DNA of 64,000 bases, taken from Mucor racemosus. Lineage: Eukaryota > Mucoromycota > Mucoromycetes > Mucorales > Mucoraceae. Position 1 is the stretch's first letter. The number at the start of each line of letters is the position of its first letter. The stretch is taken from assembly GCA_027405735.1 (NCBI GenBank), contig JAPEHQ010000007.1, positions 1,699,001-1,763,000 on the forward strand, written 5' to 3'. A model generated the notes under the pieces. That model ran no database searches. It saw only the letters and a list, made by a program, of their open reading frames with translations, and had not been told where the DNA came from. Both the position numbers and the translations under genes were made by a program. This document shows, piece by piece, positions 1-12,870 of the stretch.

Positions 1-771
1 TACCAAATTGAATTCCCCCTTTTTTTGCAACAAAATAGAGATATGAGAGTATATTTTGATGCATTTGAATTATACGGATTAAATCATCAGTATTAACTGA
101 GTGATTGAATACCTGTCCTTTTTAATGTATAATGAATAGCGATTAACACGCTACAAAGAACACAAGGAAATGCTTCTAAATAGAGAAGAAATTTTTGATT
201 TATCCATATTAAAAAAAAACACGAGATACCGAGTTACATCAATGTTTATTGTTTTAGTTCTAGTAGATTCGTTTCAAAAAATGCCTATGCCTTTTCTCAA
301 TTTTGTGTTTTTAAGAACCTAAAAAAATTGATCTAGATATGTGCATTGTAGTGGCACCGTGAGAAAGTATATGTGTATACAGATACATGGATATTGGTTT
401 TCTGAATGGACTGAATCACGCAATATTTCTAGAATATGAAACACTCATACTTTGAGGAGATAATGTATCCCAATATGATGATTAAAAAACCATAAGACTA
501 TACTGATATACTCGATTGATATTAGAATGGTATGCGTTAATATCTATATCAGCTAATATATTGTAGATTCACACAATAAACTGCATGTTTGATTCGTTTT
601 AGATGATTTCAAATCTTATGATCATTAAAAAAGAATGCTAATAAAGAATACCCTTTATTTTTATCAAGGTAAGCTTTCACGAAATTCATTTGATCATAAT
701 ATATATATATTTGTTTATTTAATAATTCATACATATGAATATATGAATGCATATGTATGCAGATGATCTGT
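1..771. other. Intergenic, 3' side of AVT gene
   Basis: No convincing coding frame. The sequence is AT-rich, with scattered TA-dinucleotide runs near 700-745. It lies downstream of the minus-strand transporter and probably holds that gene's 3' UTR and polyadenylation region. I see no tRNA and no recognisable repeat. Confidence 0.5.
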
Positions 772-2739
772 TTAGAGTTCACTCGGACGAACACTCCAAA
801 TTGTACCGAGCACAGCCATGATAATAGACACTATCAACAGGAACCAATTTAAGAGTGTTTCAGATATAGACAACTTTTCTTTGAATAGTTGCAAATGACA
901 AATAAGTGGAAAGATAATAGATATTGTAAAACTAAACAAAGCACCTAGCAGAGACTATGTTGGAGATAAAGAGTATTAGTAATTCAAACCTAATGAAACC
1001 TGGTAGAATACTATATACCATGACTTGATCAAATCCAGGGAATACCAAGGCAATGTACACTAAAATCGCTGTAACTAGAGACCTTCCAACTACTGTCAAT
1101 GCATTTTTTTTCCAACTGACGTTTAACCAAGAATCAAATTGAGGGTTATCAAATAATGCAATCTCCCAGCTCATATTCAAAGGCTTCATCATTAAGCCAT
1201 ATTTTGCTATAGGCGTTAAAACCAGTAACCAAATAGCAAATCGATTCAAGAATTTACTGTATTCATCAATTAATGCCAAATTTTGAGTAATTTCTTGAAG
1301 AGCTTCTTGACCAAACATTAAATAACCGACTACAGCCATAAGGATATAAATGACAGCTGTAATTTGATAAGTTATATTAACCATATGATTATATTGCTTC
1401 GGGTTTTCCATATCGCGATAAATCGATGGAAACACAGCATGACCTGCAAAACCAGACATGATCAACCCAAAACTCAGGGGTAAATTTGAGATATCATTTG
1501 GGACTATTTCGGTATCCTAAGGTTTTACTTTATTAGTAGAGTAAAAAAATAAAACAAACAATTAGTTACCATGGGGTCAAAAAGGCTACCTGGCCTATGC
1601 TCTTTAGATACACCATCATAAAGTACAATAATCACCAGACTAACACAACCTATAATACCAATAAGACTTGTATAGGCCAATTTCTTTACAGGAAGAAATA
1701 CAGTAGGTGTAAGAATACAAAGAGAGATTATTCTTGTTCTAATAAGGTTTAATTCTGGAAACAAAGATTGAATTCCATCACCTAATAAAACAATCATAGC
1801 CACACTGTTAAATTAATTTATACATATTTAGTCTTTTTCACGGATTAACCAAATCGAAAAGTTGTAATAGTTACCCTATTGTGATAAGTTCAATAACAAA
1901 CACTGTGCTTATCAGAGTTCGTCCTTTATCTCCAAACGCTACTTGGCCCATATCACCGTAAGTTCCCCCGCTATCTGATTTATTGACATTTAAGCATTTG
2001 ACAATGACCTTGGCCGTATAATTTGTGGCAAAGCAACAAAAAACAAAAATGAGAGACCCAAATAACCAACCAGCTAAACGAAGAGAAAGAGGCAAAGCCA
2101 AGATGCCTACACCAACAAGCACATTTACAGCATTGAATACAGATTGGACAAAATTACTTTTGCCTGCAGTGAAAGCCTGATCTTGTAAATGCTTTTGATC
2201 TGTAGTAGAAGGTACCAAACATAATTGTTGGGAAATTATGGAAGCTACAGTGGTATGACGAGAAAGAGGTTCAAAGCTACTATAGCCAGCATGTTGCATC
2301 ATATCTGTTGTTTGTTGAGAGAATGTACGATAAGCTTTGTTATTCTCCATATTTGAATCACTAGAATAAAACATGTTAATCCTTTGTACAATAAATGTTA
2401 CCAATTATGGTTATTATACTTTTGCTTATAAAGAAGCTGCTCTTCATCATCTTGAACAATCACTGGTATATCTGCAGTTGATACATTGTTATTATGACTA
2501 TTCTGAACCGAAATGGCATCAGCCATGTAAAGAATAGACGCACGAGAATATGAGCCAGCAAAGTTTTGGATAGATGCCCTTATAGATTGCGGTCTCGAGA
2601 CAGGCGTACCTTGCGCAGAATAAAAGAAATCTTCATCTTCCTCGTCGTCGGATAAATAATGATTTGGCCGCAGAGTATGCGATGGATGAGTATTGCTTGG
2701 AACCCGAATACTTTGAGTATGATTATTGTGCATTTTCAT
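772..2739 (-). CDS. Vacuolar amino-acid transporter, AVT1-like (AAAP family)
   Basis: Five exons on the minus strand: 2739-2402, 2360-1875, 1804-1570, 1516-1019 and 954-772. Introns are 41, 70, 53 and 64 bp, all GT..AG, and the sum is 579 codons plus stop. The N-terminal ~165 residues are hydrophilic and Ser/Asn/acid-rich, typical of the cytosolic tail of fungal AVT1-type proteins. A multi-pass membrane domain follows, opening with the family signature around VGVGILALPL. Later segments read SGFAGHAVFPSIY and, across the last intron, DQVM joined to SLLGALFSFT, which matches the family and decides that donor at 1018. Family members exchange amino acids for protons across the vacuolar membrane; the substrate cannot be read here. 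A second in-frame Met lies two codons downstream of the chosen start. The gene is divergent from the bZIP gene. Confidence 0.9.
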
Positions 2740-4517
2740 GAAATATAAAGTAAATAAAAAGAAGAATAAAACAGGACAATCGGTCAATATCAGATTATTT
2801 AATAGAAAAAAAAAGCTTATTTTTTTGTTTATGAAACATATTTGGGATACAGGATCAAGCACTGGTGTATAAAACAATCTCTTTACGGGATGGAAAATGA
2901 AGCACAGACTTGGAATCGAGAATATGATAAAAGTGCATATTTTTCTGTTACACCGTCATCATGGATCCTTTTTTCGTTGGTATTGCAAAGATGTTATATT
3001 TTGAATTTTATTCAGCATATTCTATGCAAACATTTCTACATTTTAAAGCCTACAAAATTTCATCTTGAAACATATTTATGCTATTCAACAAATGCTCATA
3101 AGGATAAACATTCCATCAGTTGAACCTATACTCACTTTTTCTACAAAAAGCGTAAATCAAGGTATTTTTGTTGTAAATACAAAAGAAAAATAGGAGAGTG
3201 AAGAATTCTCTTCTACAATTATTCTTTATTATCAGTCGAATGCATAAAGCATTGCAATATTCGTTCTTAAAAACTCTTTAACCGTCTGTTATTTGAAGAC
3301 AAAGGACAACTTTCGATACCGTAAGAATTTGGGAAAAAAAAAAGCCAGGTTTTCTTTACTGAATTAGCTCTTTAACATCATAAAAGTATGTCTATACATT
3401 TACAAATCATTCCGCATTTAAAAAAAAAGAGACAGAAATGTCGTTTAAATTTGATTTTCAATATATTACAAATGTATTCTTTTATTTGATTGATTAAGAC
3501 GAAAAATTATATAAAAGTAACTTAATTTACCCAAGAATAGCAAATGACAAGATTTAGTGTGCTGATATATATACAAAATAGTTGTGTAAAAAGTAGAATT
3601 TTTTGTTTATTTATGTATCTTTTGTTACAATTGTGTCTTGAACCTGGTTTTTTTTTTCGGGTTCAAGGCAAAAAAACTTACCAGTTAAGCCGGAGAATGA
3701 AATCCAATTTCTGATGTGTAACCTACGATGGCCTGGTCTCTCCAGATTTGGCTAAATGCTCATTTAACATGATTGTTTTTCTCCATCAAATTTACCTTGT
3801 AACAATAGAAAACTTGACAATACTTTCATTCAGGTTTTGGCTATTGATTTCTCGGAAGAATTGCTTGAAATTGGTTTATAAGCTTTTGAACCAAATCTTT
3901 TACATATTTATGGCCGAAACACATTTGAAAAAACAATCATCCCTCACTTAATCAAAAATGCAACATCTATTTAAGGTAAAAATGACGTAAAGATTACAGA
4001 TATACGTCAGCCAACCTGTTATTTGATTGAACAACCGCTTTTTTTTTTGTACTTTCCTCCTTCTCCCTCTCTCTCTTCTATTATTATTTTCTCTTTTTCT
4101 ACCTTCTTTTGCTTTTCCATTTTACAATCTGATTTTACATTTGTGAAATATACATAAACTTATAAAAGGAAAAGCTTAATTTTTTTCGTAGTCAATTAAA
4201 AAATCTAGAAAAAAAGTATCAACTTTAAGAGACAAAAATTCTATACCAACTCGAATAAGAAAAAAAAAAAAAAAAAAGGTAAAGCCGCAATTACTAATAC
4301 AGAAGACGAATGGAAAAAAAGCAAAAAAAAAAAAAAAGATTAGAAATTGACATTTGTATCTTTTTATTTTAGTAGCGTAGCTATACATTTTTTTCATCAC
4401 CTTTTGATATTTTATATTCTGAAATCTGTAAGCAAATCACTCTAATCTAGATTAAAAGGAAATCGTTTTTTTAATTGTTATATAAAATTTTTTTAAATTA
4501 GGAAACCAACATTTAAA
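2740..4517. promoter_or_regulatory. Divergent intergenic region between AVT and bZIP genes
   Basis: About 1.8 kb shared upstream of two divergent genes. It contains an 8-bp perfect hairpin (CTTGAACC at 3637-3644 pairing with GGTTCAAG at 3660-3667, T-rich loop). A long C/T-rich tract at about 4030-4115 and A-runs near 4260-4340 precede the bZIP start. Poly-pyrimidine tracts upstream of start codons are common in fungal promoters. No protein-coding frame here looks real. Confidence 0.45.
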
Positions 4518-6003
4518 ATGACTGGCATAGATCATAAAGAGAAGCAGGAAGTAGTTAATGCTGCTTCAAAACCAGTTGATGAATCACAAGTTGAAAATCA
4601 AACCAACCAACCCAATGCTCCAGGTAATTTCATTACATGTTGTTGATAAAAAGGTTAAAAAAAAATCTAAACATTTCAGTAGGTGTAGATGAAGCTCCAA
4701 TGGCTGTTTTGCCTTTAAATTCAAGTACTAAATTGGATCAAGAGCCAAATCCATTTGAACAAAGTTTTTCAGGTGTCGCTGCTGAGGATAAAGTAAAAGA
4801 TAAACTCAAATTGCCTCCAGTTGCTTCTATTACTAGCCCTTCTCCTGTATTGGCTCCATCAGCAACTAATAATAATAATAATAATAATACAAATAATGTT
4901 ATAGGAGGCGGTATCTTACCAAAGGAGGTTTCCAATCAATTTACTTGGGATACTCTTCGTACAGGTCCTTTATCTCCATCCATGCTTCAAGGTCCTGCCA
5001 ACCCTGACGAATACTATTCATCTGCCGTCCCTAAAGGTAATAGTCAATTAGCTCCTCCTATGTCTTATTCCGCCAGAAGCTCTTTCTCTACTACTTCAAA
5101 TGATGTACAATATCCTATAAAGGTAGAACATCAACAAAATATGTATTCTCACCCTCTCCCTCCTCCTTCGCAACAACCAAAGCGTACCCGTCAAAAATCT
5201 ACTAGTAGCGCAAGTAGAAAGCGATCAATGTCTCAACAAGCAGACGACGACGATCTTTCCATGGACAGTAACGAATCAAATCAACAAAGCAAAACTCGTA
5301 GAAGATCATCTGCCGTAACAAATGACTCTGAAGAAGACATTGCTTCTGTAGCTAATGGAAGTAGTAGTAAAAAGAAGACAAAATCAAGCAGTAAAGATCC
5401 TGAAGATGATGAAAAACGAAAGAACTTTTTGGAAAGAAATCGAATTGGTAAGTTTACAATTTGCATATGTCCAGTTTCATGTATAATTGATATTTTGTTA
5501 ATATAGCTGCATTGAAATGTCGTCAAAGAAAGAAGCAATGGTTGAATAACCTCCAGGCCAAAGTTGAATTTTTAACAAGTGATAACGAAAGACTTCAAAT
5601 ACAATCAGAAAGTTTGAAAGAAGAAATTGTCAACTTGAAAACCTTATTATTGGCTCACAAAGAATGTCCTGTTGCTCAATCCAATGGCTTCCACCCTAAT
5701 TCTATACAAAAATCTATGCCCTCCATGATGTCAACACAACTGATGAGACAAGGCATTCCTTCTTCTATGGGAATGATGGGTCAGCAACAGCCATCTTATC
5801 TCAATAGAAACTCTACAACCACCTCCAACTCATCGTTACCAGCTTCAGGTTCAGGAACCTCAAATTCAACAGCAGCAGCAACTTCATCTTCATCTTCCTC
5901 CATTCCACAATATCAACGTACAAATATGATGACTGTACAACCGCAGCAATCAAATCAACAAGGTATGGTTGCAGGAGGTTCCTCTGGTGTATTAAGATTT
6001 TAA
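4518..6003 (+). CDS. bZIP transcription factor, Atf1/ATF2-like
   Basis: Three exons: 4518-4623, 4680-5447 and 5507-6003, with introns of 56 and 59 bp; 456 residues. Residues ~54-65 (LDQEPNPFEQSF) match the conserved N-terminal motif of Aft1/Atf1 factors. Residues ~123-135 (FTWDTLRTGPLSP) match the Aft1 HRA-type segment. A polyAsn run (~99-105), several S/T-P sites and a basic/Ser-rich linker follow. The bZIP basic region is split by intron 2 and reads NRIAALKCRQRKKQW, the ATF2/CREB-type DNA-contact sequence, followed by heptad leucines to about residue 335. The C-terminus is Ser/Thr/Gln-rich. Family members bind CRE-like sites and are phosphorylated by stress MAP kinases (Sty1/Hog1/p38). The N-terminal motifs together with the basic region make this more specific than a generic bZIP call. 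Confidence 0.92.
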
Positions 6004-6324
6004 ATAATAGTAAAAAAATTCATGCAATTAATTTAAATATTGAAATACAATTGCTTTTTTTTCTTTCTATCAAACGAACCCATATACACACAAACAGAAC
6101 ACAACTGAATCCTTATACTTTTTTTTTCTTTTTATTTGTACATTAATAACAACAACTTCCATATTTTATTACTTATTTTATTACTAGCTTTTTTTTTTTG
6201 AAATAAAATCCAACATTGCGTCTGCTACTGACAATATATGCATATAAAATCGTTTATTTTAATATTTTTACTGAATAAATGGCTGTACAAAAAAAACTTG
6301 AAAATCGATGCGAGGTGAAGTGAA
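6004..6324. other. Convergent 3' region between bZIP and PHF5A
   Basis: Roughly 320 bp between convergent stop codons, AT-rich with T-runs (near 6055 and 6190). It is presumably the two 3' UTRs. AATAAA-like words occur on the plus strand near 6199 and 6274. Nothing else is recognisable. Confidence 0.45.
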
Positions 6325-6722
6325 CTATCTCTTTTTAAATCCAAATTTTTTCCGTTCATAAAACAGGTCTGTTTTCGAAGAACCAAGGTTGATAATCTTT
6401 GGACATCCTTCGCGATCTTTTTCCAACCGAGTACATTCTACACAATAAAAAGCATCAGAAACACCTGGGCCACCACAAATAACACAGCGACCTTGGAAAG
6501 AGCCTATATACAATTATAATTAGATGATCAATAAAGTATTTTCAATTGTAAGTAATTTCAAAGCTTACCAAAATTACATTCGTCACAGATGCGAACAAGG
6601 GTTGCAGGACGAACATAAGAATCACAAATAATACAACGACCATCACATGTTTGGCACAATCTTCCTATCGCAATACCAGGTTGTTTTCTGCAAAAAATCA
6701 AATCAGGATGATGCTTTGCCAT
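6325..6722 (-). CDS. RDS3: Splicing factor PHF5A / Rds3 (SF3b subunit)
   Basis: Two exons, 6722-6569 and 6503-6325, with a 65-bp intron; 110 residues, the same length as animal PHF5A. It starts [14 protein letters not shown] and ends [12 protein letters not shown], both nearly invariant in the family. The body is a dense set of CxxC pairs (CQTC, CIIC, CDEC, CVIC, CVEC) that coordinate three structural zincs in the knotted PHF5A fold. The protein sits in the SF3b complex of U2 snRNP, next to the branch-point adenosine pocket, and acts in the nucleus. No residue deviates conspicuously from the family. A TTTGCAG inside exon 1 resembles an acceptor, but splicing there would remove invariant residues. 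Confidence 0.97.
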
Positions 6723-7869
6723 TTTGTATAGTTCAAGTTAAATGAGAAAGAAATGAAAAGAATTTTTAGGATTGCTCGCAGCAGGATCATGTAGAAGTTT
6801 GCGGGCCGTCACGTACAATATGCTTCAATACCCGATGATGATAACATTATCATCGTCTATGATTTGATATACGGTATATCAGGTTCCAAACAAAGATGAG
6901 AAACTACGCATAAAACTTGGAAGTAAAAACTGTGCTTCTCGTTGAAATACCATGAACTTTAGTGGATGAGAGAAAGAATGTATGCGCCCTCAAAATAATT
7001 GGCTAAACGCATGTGATTTCAATACACTTACAACTGAATCATGTAGACATAATGCTGGACCTTTCTCTGAAAAGAATCAAAGTTAAGCATGCATTGAAAA
7101 GGTGAACAACTCTTTCAAAACAGTAATACCATATATATTTAAACTTTACCAACAATGTAAGAGTAACGCTTTTTCCTAATCATGCAAGTATTTTTTTACT
7201 AAATGTCCGTCGTGTTGCAAGAGTCTTGTCTTTTGGACAACCAAAACTTCCGCAAACGCAATAACTTCATCATCAAGCAAAGTAAGACAAAATTGACACG
7301 TATAGTATTTCCGAACAAGAAATGCCTAACAATATATACGTAAAACCTTGTATCGTATTTATACTTCAAAATACGCTTAAAGACCTACTTTCAATAGCTG
7401 TTTTTAATGAAATATTATTAACTGCTCTAAATAATCATTTAAAAAATGCCTGACAACTTCTTGTATACATACATATTCATTAATCGAAATGCTGCGATAT
7501 CGTATTGTCCTATTTCAATACTTAGCATCTAGTATATCATCATCTAGCATTAAAAATTTTCTTTAGCGGGAGATTCAGGATTTGCGTTGATTCATATGCA
7601 TTGATTATGAGTATTTTTCCAGCTGTTATATTTTTTTAAGCAGAGGGAGGCAGATTTTTTGTTGCAAGTTGAGATATACTCTTTCCAAAACAGTTTTTGG
7701 CACATGAAATCTTGATATGTTCGTAAATGTATTACACATTTAGAGCAGCTTCCAAATTCAATTTGGAACAACAATTTGATTTTATAAGTTTTTTCGAAAA
7801 ATACCAGACACAGCCCTTGTGAGTTATGTCAAATATTTAAAGACAATGAACCTTCCCTTTATGGGCCAT
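6723..7869. promoter_or_regulatory. Upstream region of PHF5A with two short palindromes
   Basis: No supported gene. About 115-160 bp upstream of the PHF5A start are two near-adjacent inverted repeats: GATGATAA/TTATCATC (6837-6854) and TGATATAC/GTATATCA (6865-6881). The rest is AT-rich with no recognisable element until family A begins near 7870. Confidence 0.4.
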
Positions 7870-9250
7870 TGATATCTGTTCAAAAACAGAAGAGCTAATA
7901 CCAAAATATAAGTGCACTGGCTTAACATTGAACTAAAGTCGATTGTAAAAAACAAAGCGTCCAAATTGAGGTGCTAATTTTTTGTATTCACAAGATAGAC
8001 CCAATTGAAAATTACTCTAAAGTTTTTGTTTCAACGAAAAATATTGATTTTTCGTCGAGATAATCGAAATAATAGCTCACATTACAGCTGAGAACAATGA
8101 TAACTGAGTTCCAAAATCGATTTGTTGTCGAGTCGATCAGAAAATGATCAAAAAAACTAAATTCGTTTAAATGCTCATGAACTGCAAAGTAATTCGACCT
8201 AGCGCCTTAAATAATTTTTATACGGTTTTGGATTCTGCATCTATTTAAATAAAATTCAGACAAATATTTCACACTAAATTTTGCGCAAAATGCCATTGAA
8301 ATTTTGGCGGTTTTTTGAAGATACACATCACTTTTCATAGACACTTTTTAAATATAATTAATGTAAATAATGTACCATAAAATTATCTATCAATTGAGCT
8401 ATTACTGAAGTTTGTAGCTACATTTTTCGTAGAGAAAGGGAGGGTTTTGTCCAAAATTTTTTCAGATTCAGAATTTCGGATGAGGGTATACAAGGGGAAA
8501 ATGGAAGCTAGAAATGGAGGTACCTTTTTGTACACATTTTTGAGGATATCTCCACGAAAAATCAATATTTTGAAAAACCCTAAATTGGATCCGAGAGAGC
8601 TCAACGAGCTTGATGACATGAGTAAAAAAACTGCTACTCAACTTAACAAATATTTTGAAATCTACTACAAAAATGCCAAAAAAAAATGAAAAAAAAATAA
8701 AGGTGCTCAGAATTATTTTATATTACAATATATTATAGAGCACTTTAAAAAAAGTAAATTTTATTATTAAAAAGTGTTAGTATAGCTTAATTATTTCTAG
8801 AGATATAAAGCTTCAAAGTTTCTAATCCTTTAGCAGTGAAATACGCGTAAAAGATCTGAAACCTTAGCACTGAAAAATTAATACCAACTGCAAAAAGTAG
8901 GATATTTCCGGATACTCATTTTTGGATTAAAGCTGAACATTTCAGGTACATTGGCATATAATTTTTTATTGGTGTTATTTAGTGAAAAAAAAAGTATAGC
9001 AGCGATGAAAAGTGAGACCCAGTTTTCAAGGAAAAAGCAGTGAATTTTACGTGTTTTTGAGTCTTTCGTGGGATATAAAATAAATTTAGGGATAGTTATT
9101 ATAATGCGTTCAATCCATGTAAATTTTGTAGCGTCTAAAAAAACTTCCAAATTGTATTTTGTATGAAATGAAGTACGGATAAGGTCGCATATTCCACTTT
9201 TGAAGGCTCGCAACTTTGAAAATCAAACTTTTTGTATTTAAATTTTAAAT
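7870..9250 (+). repeat. Dispersed repeat family A, copy 1
   Basis: About 1.4 kb that recurs at 31.39-32.74 kb (+), 43.80-45.06 kb (-) and 57.23-58.40 kb (+). Best-conserved blocks are around TCTCCACGAAAAATCAAT (near 8550), the GTGCTTTA-rich stretch near 8740 and the CAAGGAAAAAGCAGTG block near 9025. A short frame at ~8447-8689 is partly preserved in the other copies (motif ISPRKINIL). I do not recognise a transposase or terminal structure, and the ends are approximate. Confidence 0.75.
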
Positions 9251-9832
9251 TAAAAGCTATTTGATGCTGAAATTGTTGAGTAATTATAGTATCTGCTGTA
9301 TTTCTGAAGTACTGTATATAACAAGACTATGCCAAAACTTTGACGTATGGCTATACATGGAAATTCTCATGTATACGGTAAGTACATTAATATTTTCTCG
9401 ATGTTGATAGATATTATAATGACTGAATTGAACATCCCACTATATTGCCATTATTTGTAAACACCTTATAATATAGCAATAGTGCAATTGTTTTCTTAAA
9501 AATAGAAGATCAAAAAACGTAATTTAATTTATAAGCGAAGTTCACATTTACTTACCACGCTAGATGCTTGATACAGATAATTTAATTATGTACAATATAC
9601 CCAGGCTTGAAATACAATTCATGCACATGTGATATTCACTGTTAATGTGAACTTTTTATGTATTATGCATATTCAGCTATAGTAGTTTATATTGCTATAT
9701 TCTTCACAGTGTAACAAGGGCTAATTTTGAAGCTCTATATAATTGTTGCACATAATATATAATGCGAAGTTTTCTTTAAATCTGCTACAACTTATATTAT
9801 CCCCCTTTTTTTCTTTTTCTTAATATTCAAAT
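9251..9832. promoter_or_regulatory. Upstream region of the alpha/beta hydrolase gene
   Basis: AT-rich spacer between repeat family A and the hydrolase start. A C/T-rich stretch (9800-9822) lies immediately before the start codon, as in other promoters of this window. No further element is identified. Confidence 0.4.
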
Positions 9833-11105
9833 ATGGATACTTTTCATCCTGGCAAGAGAGTTTTTATTATTGCTTTATTAATTGCATTTTTCGGTACAAA
9901 AAATGGCAGGGATTTAGGCAAGTTTTTTTTTTTTGGCTAATTGATGTTTGAATCTCTAATAAATTCTGATACATATTTTTATATACATAGGTGCTGAAAT
10001 AATTCATAAACATATCAAACAAACCATTATTTTTTGGCTTCCTGTTCGTGTAAGATGTAAAATCGTTGAAAGAATTATGAGTATGCCTGTAAACAAGGGC
10101 CGTAAGTTGATGAGCAATGCCACCAAACCATGGGGAGCTCAATGGAATTACATTAGTCGAGTTCAAAAGACCAATGTAGTCGGCCATTGGATTGTAAAAG
10201 ATTCCCATCTTTCCAAGAAGCAGTTGCGAGTTTCCTGGGTAGAAAAGACAGCAAATGAAGCAAATCTCACCATTTACTACATTCATGGTAAAGTATCTAT
10301 TCCGTTCCTATGTTGGTTGTCATTATTTTTTGTATTAATTTGGTAAACCTGTGTCACCATTTATTTTTTGATAGGCGGAGGTTTTCGATTTGGTGATTCA
10401 CTCATGTACATGGAATCCTTTATTCACATTATTGAATATTTAAAAGAAACAAGAGGATTGAATGTACGTATTTTTTCTGTAGAATACAATCGCATGCCCG
10501 AGGTCAATTATTACCGTACAAAGGAAGATTGCTTGAATGGTTATCGTTATTTGATTAATGATGTCAAGATTGATCCCAAAACAATAGTTTTTGCTGGTGA
10601 TTCTGCAGGTGGAAATTTAGTTGCAACATGTTTAATGGCTGTACGTGATTTGAATTTGGCACAACCAGCTGGTAATGTTCAAATATCGCCTTGGACAACC
10701 ATTGACAATAGCCAATCAAGTCGTGCAGGAAAGGTTTACGAAGATTGCTTGACATTCAAAATGTTGAATAACAATCATGGCAATTACTTTCCAGAAGCAG
10801 GAGCTTGTAGTAATGTAGAGGAAAAACGTCTTGCACTGCGTAACCCTGCCATCTCATCTTTATATGGTTCATTTATTGGATTTTGCCCAACACTTGTTAC
10901 ATATGGTGGAACCGAAATCTTTCAACATGATATAGAGGAGTTAATTGGATGTTTAAAGAGAGATCAAGTTCAAGTGGATGTGATTACAAGAAAAGCACCT
11001 CATATTTGGCTAATTTCATCAATATTGGCCCCTACTCATGCTATGTGGAAGACGGATTGTTCCAAAGTAGCAGATTGGTGTGCCGATTGTGTGCTTCAAT
11101 TATGA
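9833..11105 (+). CDS. Alpha/beta hydrolase, HSL / steryl-acetyl-hydrolase type
   Basis: Three exons: 9833-9917, 9991-10287 and 10375-11105; 370 residues. The first intron appears to be GC-AG (donor G|GCAAGT at 9918, acceptor CATAG ending 9990). The second is ordinary GT-AG (87 bp). Residues ~10-20 form a single hydrophobic segment, a likely membrane anchor or signal. Intron 2 splits the oxyanion-hole motif, which reads HGGGF after splicing. The nucleophile elbow is GDSAGGN. A C-terminal HIW supplies the probable catalytic His. These features define the hormone-sensitive-lipase-like (abhydrolase_3) group, which includes fungal Say1-type sterol deacetylases of the ER. Its substrate could be sterol esters, acyl esters or xenobiotic acetates; I cannot choose. 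Confidence 0.88.
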
Positions 11106-12033
11106 GTATAGTATCACACAAATAGATGTCCACGTGCTTCCCAACTTCATTATTATTTAAACGATGATCTCTTTAGGTTCCAATAAAAATTGCGTTTTTA
11201 CCTACTAAGCTGACTTTTAGTAACACAATTTAGAAATTCAATGATGAGGCGTGAGAGAACTTTTCCTGTTGATGAAAGTGTTTACAACTGAGGTTAAACG
11301 GCATCGTAGAATTAGATGTAACATTCAGCCTTATTTTCAACTAAATATAAAATGATATATCGTACAAATGCTATACAATTTAATTCCATTTTTTTTATAA
11401 ATACATAAACACAGAAACAATAGATTAAAATGTGTATAATAAGCTTTTGTGCGAGTATAAAAGTTGTTTTTCATATGTTATATCACCATTCGTTTTGCTA
11501 AACTATACAAAGTTTAGATGATCTTGGCTTTGTAAATAAAAAGAGGGGAGGGGGGGGGGAGGACGAATCTATTATAGAAGTTTCACTATCCGCAGATTAC
11601 TCAAAATGGCTTGACCCGGGGTATACAAGCCATTTAGTGCAAACAGAAAAAAATCAAATGAACTACACTTGATAAGCAACGACGATCCTTTCTTAATTCG
11701 TTCTAGTGAATATGTATTGAAATCCAAAAAGGGTATTTGACCAATAAAGTGAAGGCATAAAATGATAGATTTTACAGTAAATGCTATTCAATAAATCAAG
11801 GTAGAAATAAAATAAAAGATAAAAATGACATTTAGATACAAAACTGCACGTTGATTGTATTCATCAAAAGAAAACCTACTATTTAATTTAATAAAGAAAC
11901 GGCTTAAAACATTCACATTCTAATTTCAGCATTTTATTGCAACACCTCATTTAAGCCATATGATTACAGAAATTTATAAATAATCCCATTTATCCATCGA
12001 AAATTACTCTTCTTTTACCTTTGTTTTTCTATA
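11106..12033. other. Intergenic region with G-run
   Basis: About 930 bp with no convincing coding frame. Holds a conspicuous purine tract with 10 consecutive G (11550-11559). A C/T-rich stretch lies just before the next start codon. Probably the 3' UTR of the hydrolase gene plus the promoter of the next gene. Confidence 0.45.
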
Positions 12034-12870
12034 ATGGATTTTTCTTCTTGCGCCACTACTTCTTCTACCATGACTTATACTAATAAAATTTCCCTTAAAG
12101 GGAAAAAGCCTTATAAAAGTTGGCTCAAGGATGGTGTTAATGGTGGACCTTCTTCTATGGAAGTCCTTATTCGATGGTTATCATATAGACCAAACTACAA
12201 AAAATGGAAAAGAGAAGATTATTCCATAGATCGAGTGCCTAAAAAAGATTTATTAGAAGAAATTATCGACAAATTACGACAAGTTGGCATATATCATCGA
12301 TTATCAAAAGACGTTGCGTCAAAAATATCGACACTTCAGAGTAATTATCGTTTAGTCCGCAAATGGAATGAAACTGAAGGATACAGAATAAGACATCAAA
12401 TTGATGGAGATAAAATACTGCATGGTATTTGCATACACAAGCCTTTAATTTAAGCAATATTCTAACAAATATGTTCATTAGATGAATTATTGAAAAGATT
12501 CCCCTATTGGGATGATTTACACCCTGTATTTGGCTTCAGTAACTCTGCAATGGATCTAGATAATTTGGTGAAAAAACCCCCATCGCCAGCCATAAGATAT
12601 CGTCAACAATCAAACGATAGTAGTCATTCAGCAGCAACAGTTGATGATGATTTAGAAAATTTTCTACACTTTGGCAGAAGAAAAGAAATGGAAAGAATGC
12701 AAAAATCAAGAGATATGCTATATGTTCTACGACAGAAAAAACAAGAACGACAAAGAAGAGAAGAGCGATTATCTTTACAGCATGAGAAAGTGCAGGTCGA
12801 AAGAGATTTTATGAATTGCCTGTATAAAGCAGGTTTCACTCCAAGCGAGGCACTATCTTATATTAAGTAA
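12034..12870 (+). CDS. Trihelix/Myb-SANT-like protein of unknown function
   Basis: Two exons, 12034-12424 and 12482-12870, with a 57-bp intron; 259 residues. The junction restores HDELLKRFPYWDDLHPVFG. Residues ~30-150 have the spacing of tryptophans and basic residues seen in trihelix/SANT-type DNA-binding domains: SWLKDG, LIRWLSYRPNYKKW, then VASKISTLQSNYRLVRKW, followed by an F-P-Y-W/L segment. The C-terminal third is very basic and Glu/Arg-rich (RKEMERMQ, RQKKQERQRREERLSL), a predicted long helix or coiled coil. This suggests a nuclear regulator or a domesticated transposon-derived DNA binder. I do not recognise a named ortholog. Confidence 0.75.

Noticed and set aside
3600..3700. tRNA-like GGTTCAAG word near 3,660
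   Set aside because: It is one half of a simple 8-bp hairpin with CTTGAACC at 3,637; no D-arm or acceptor stem at tRNA spacing.
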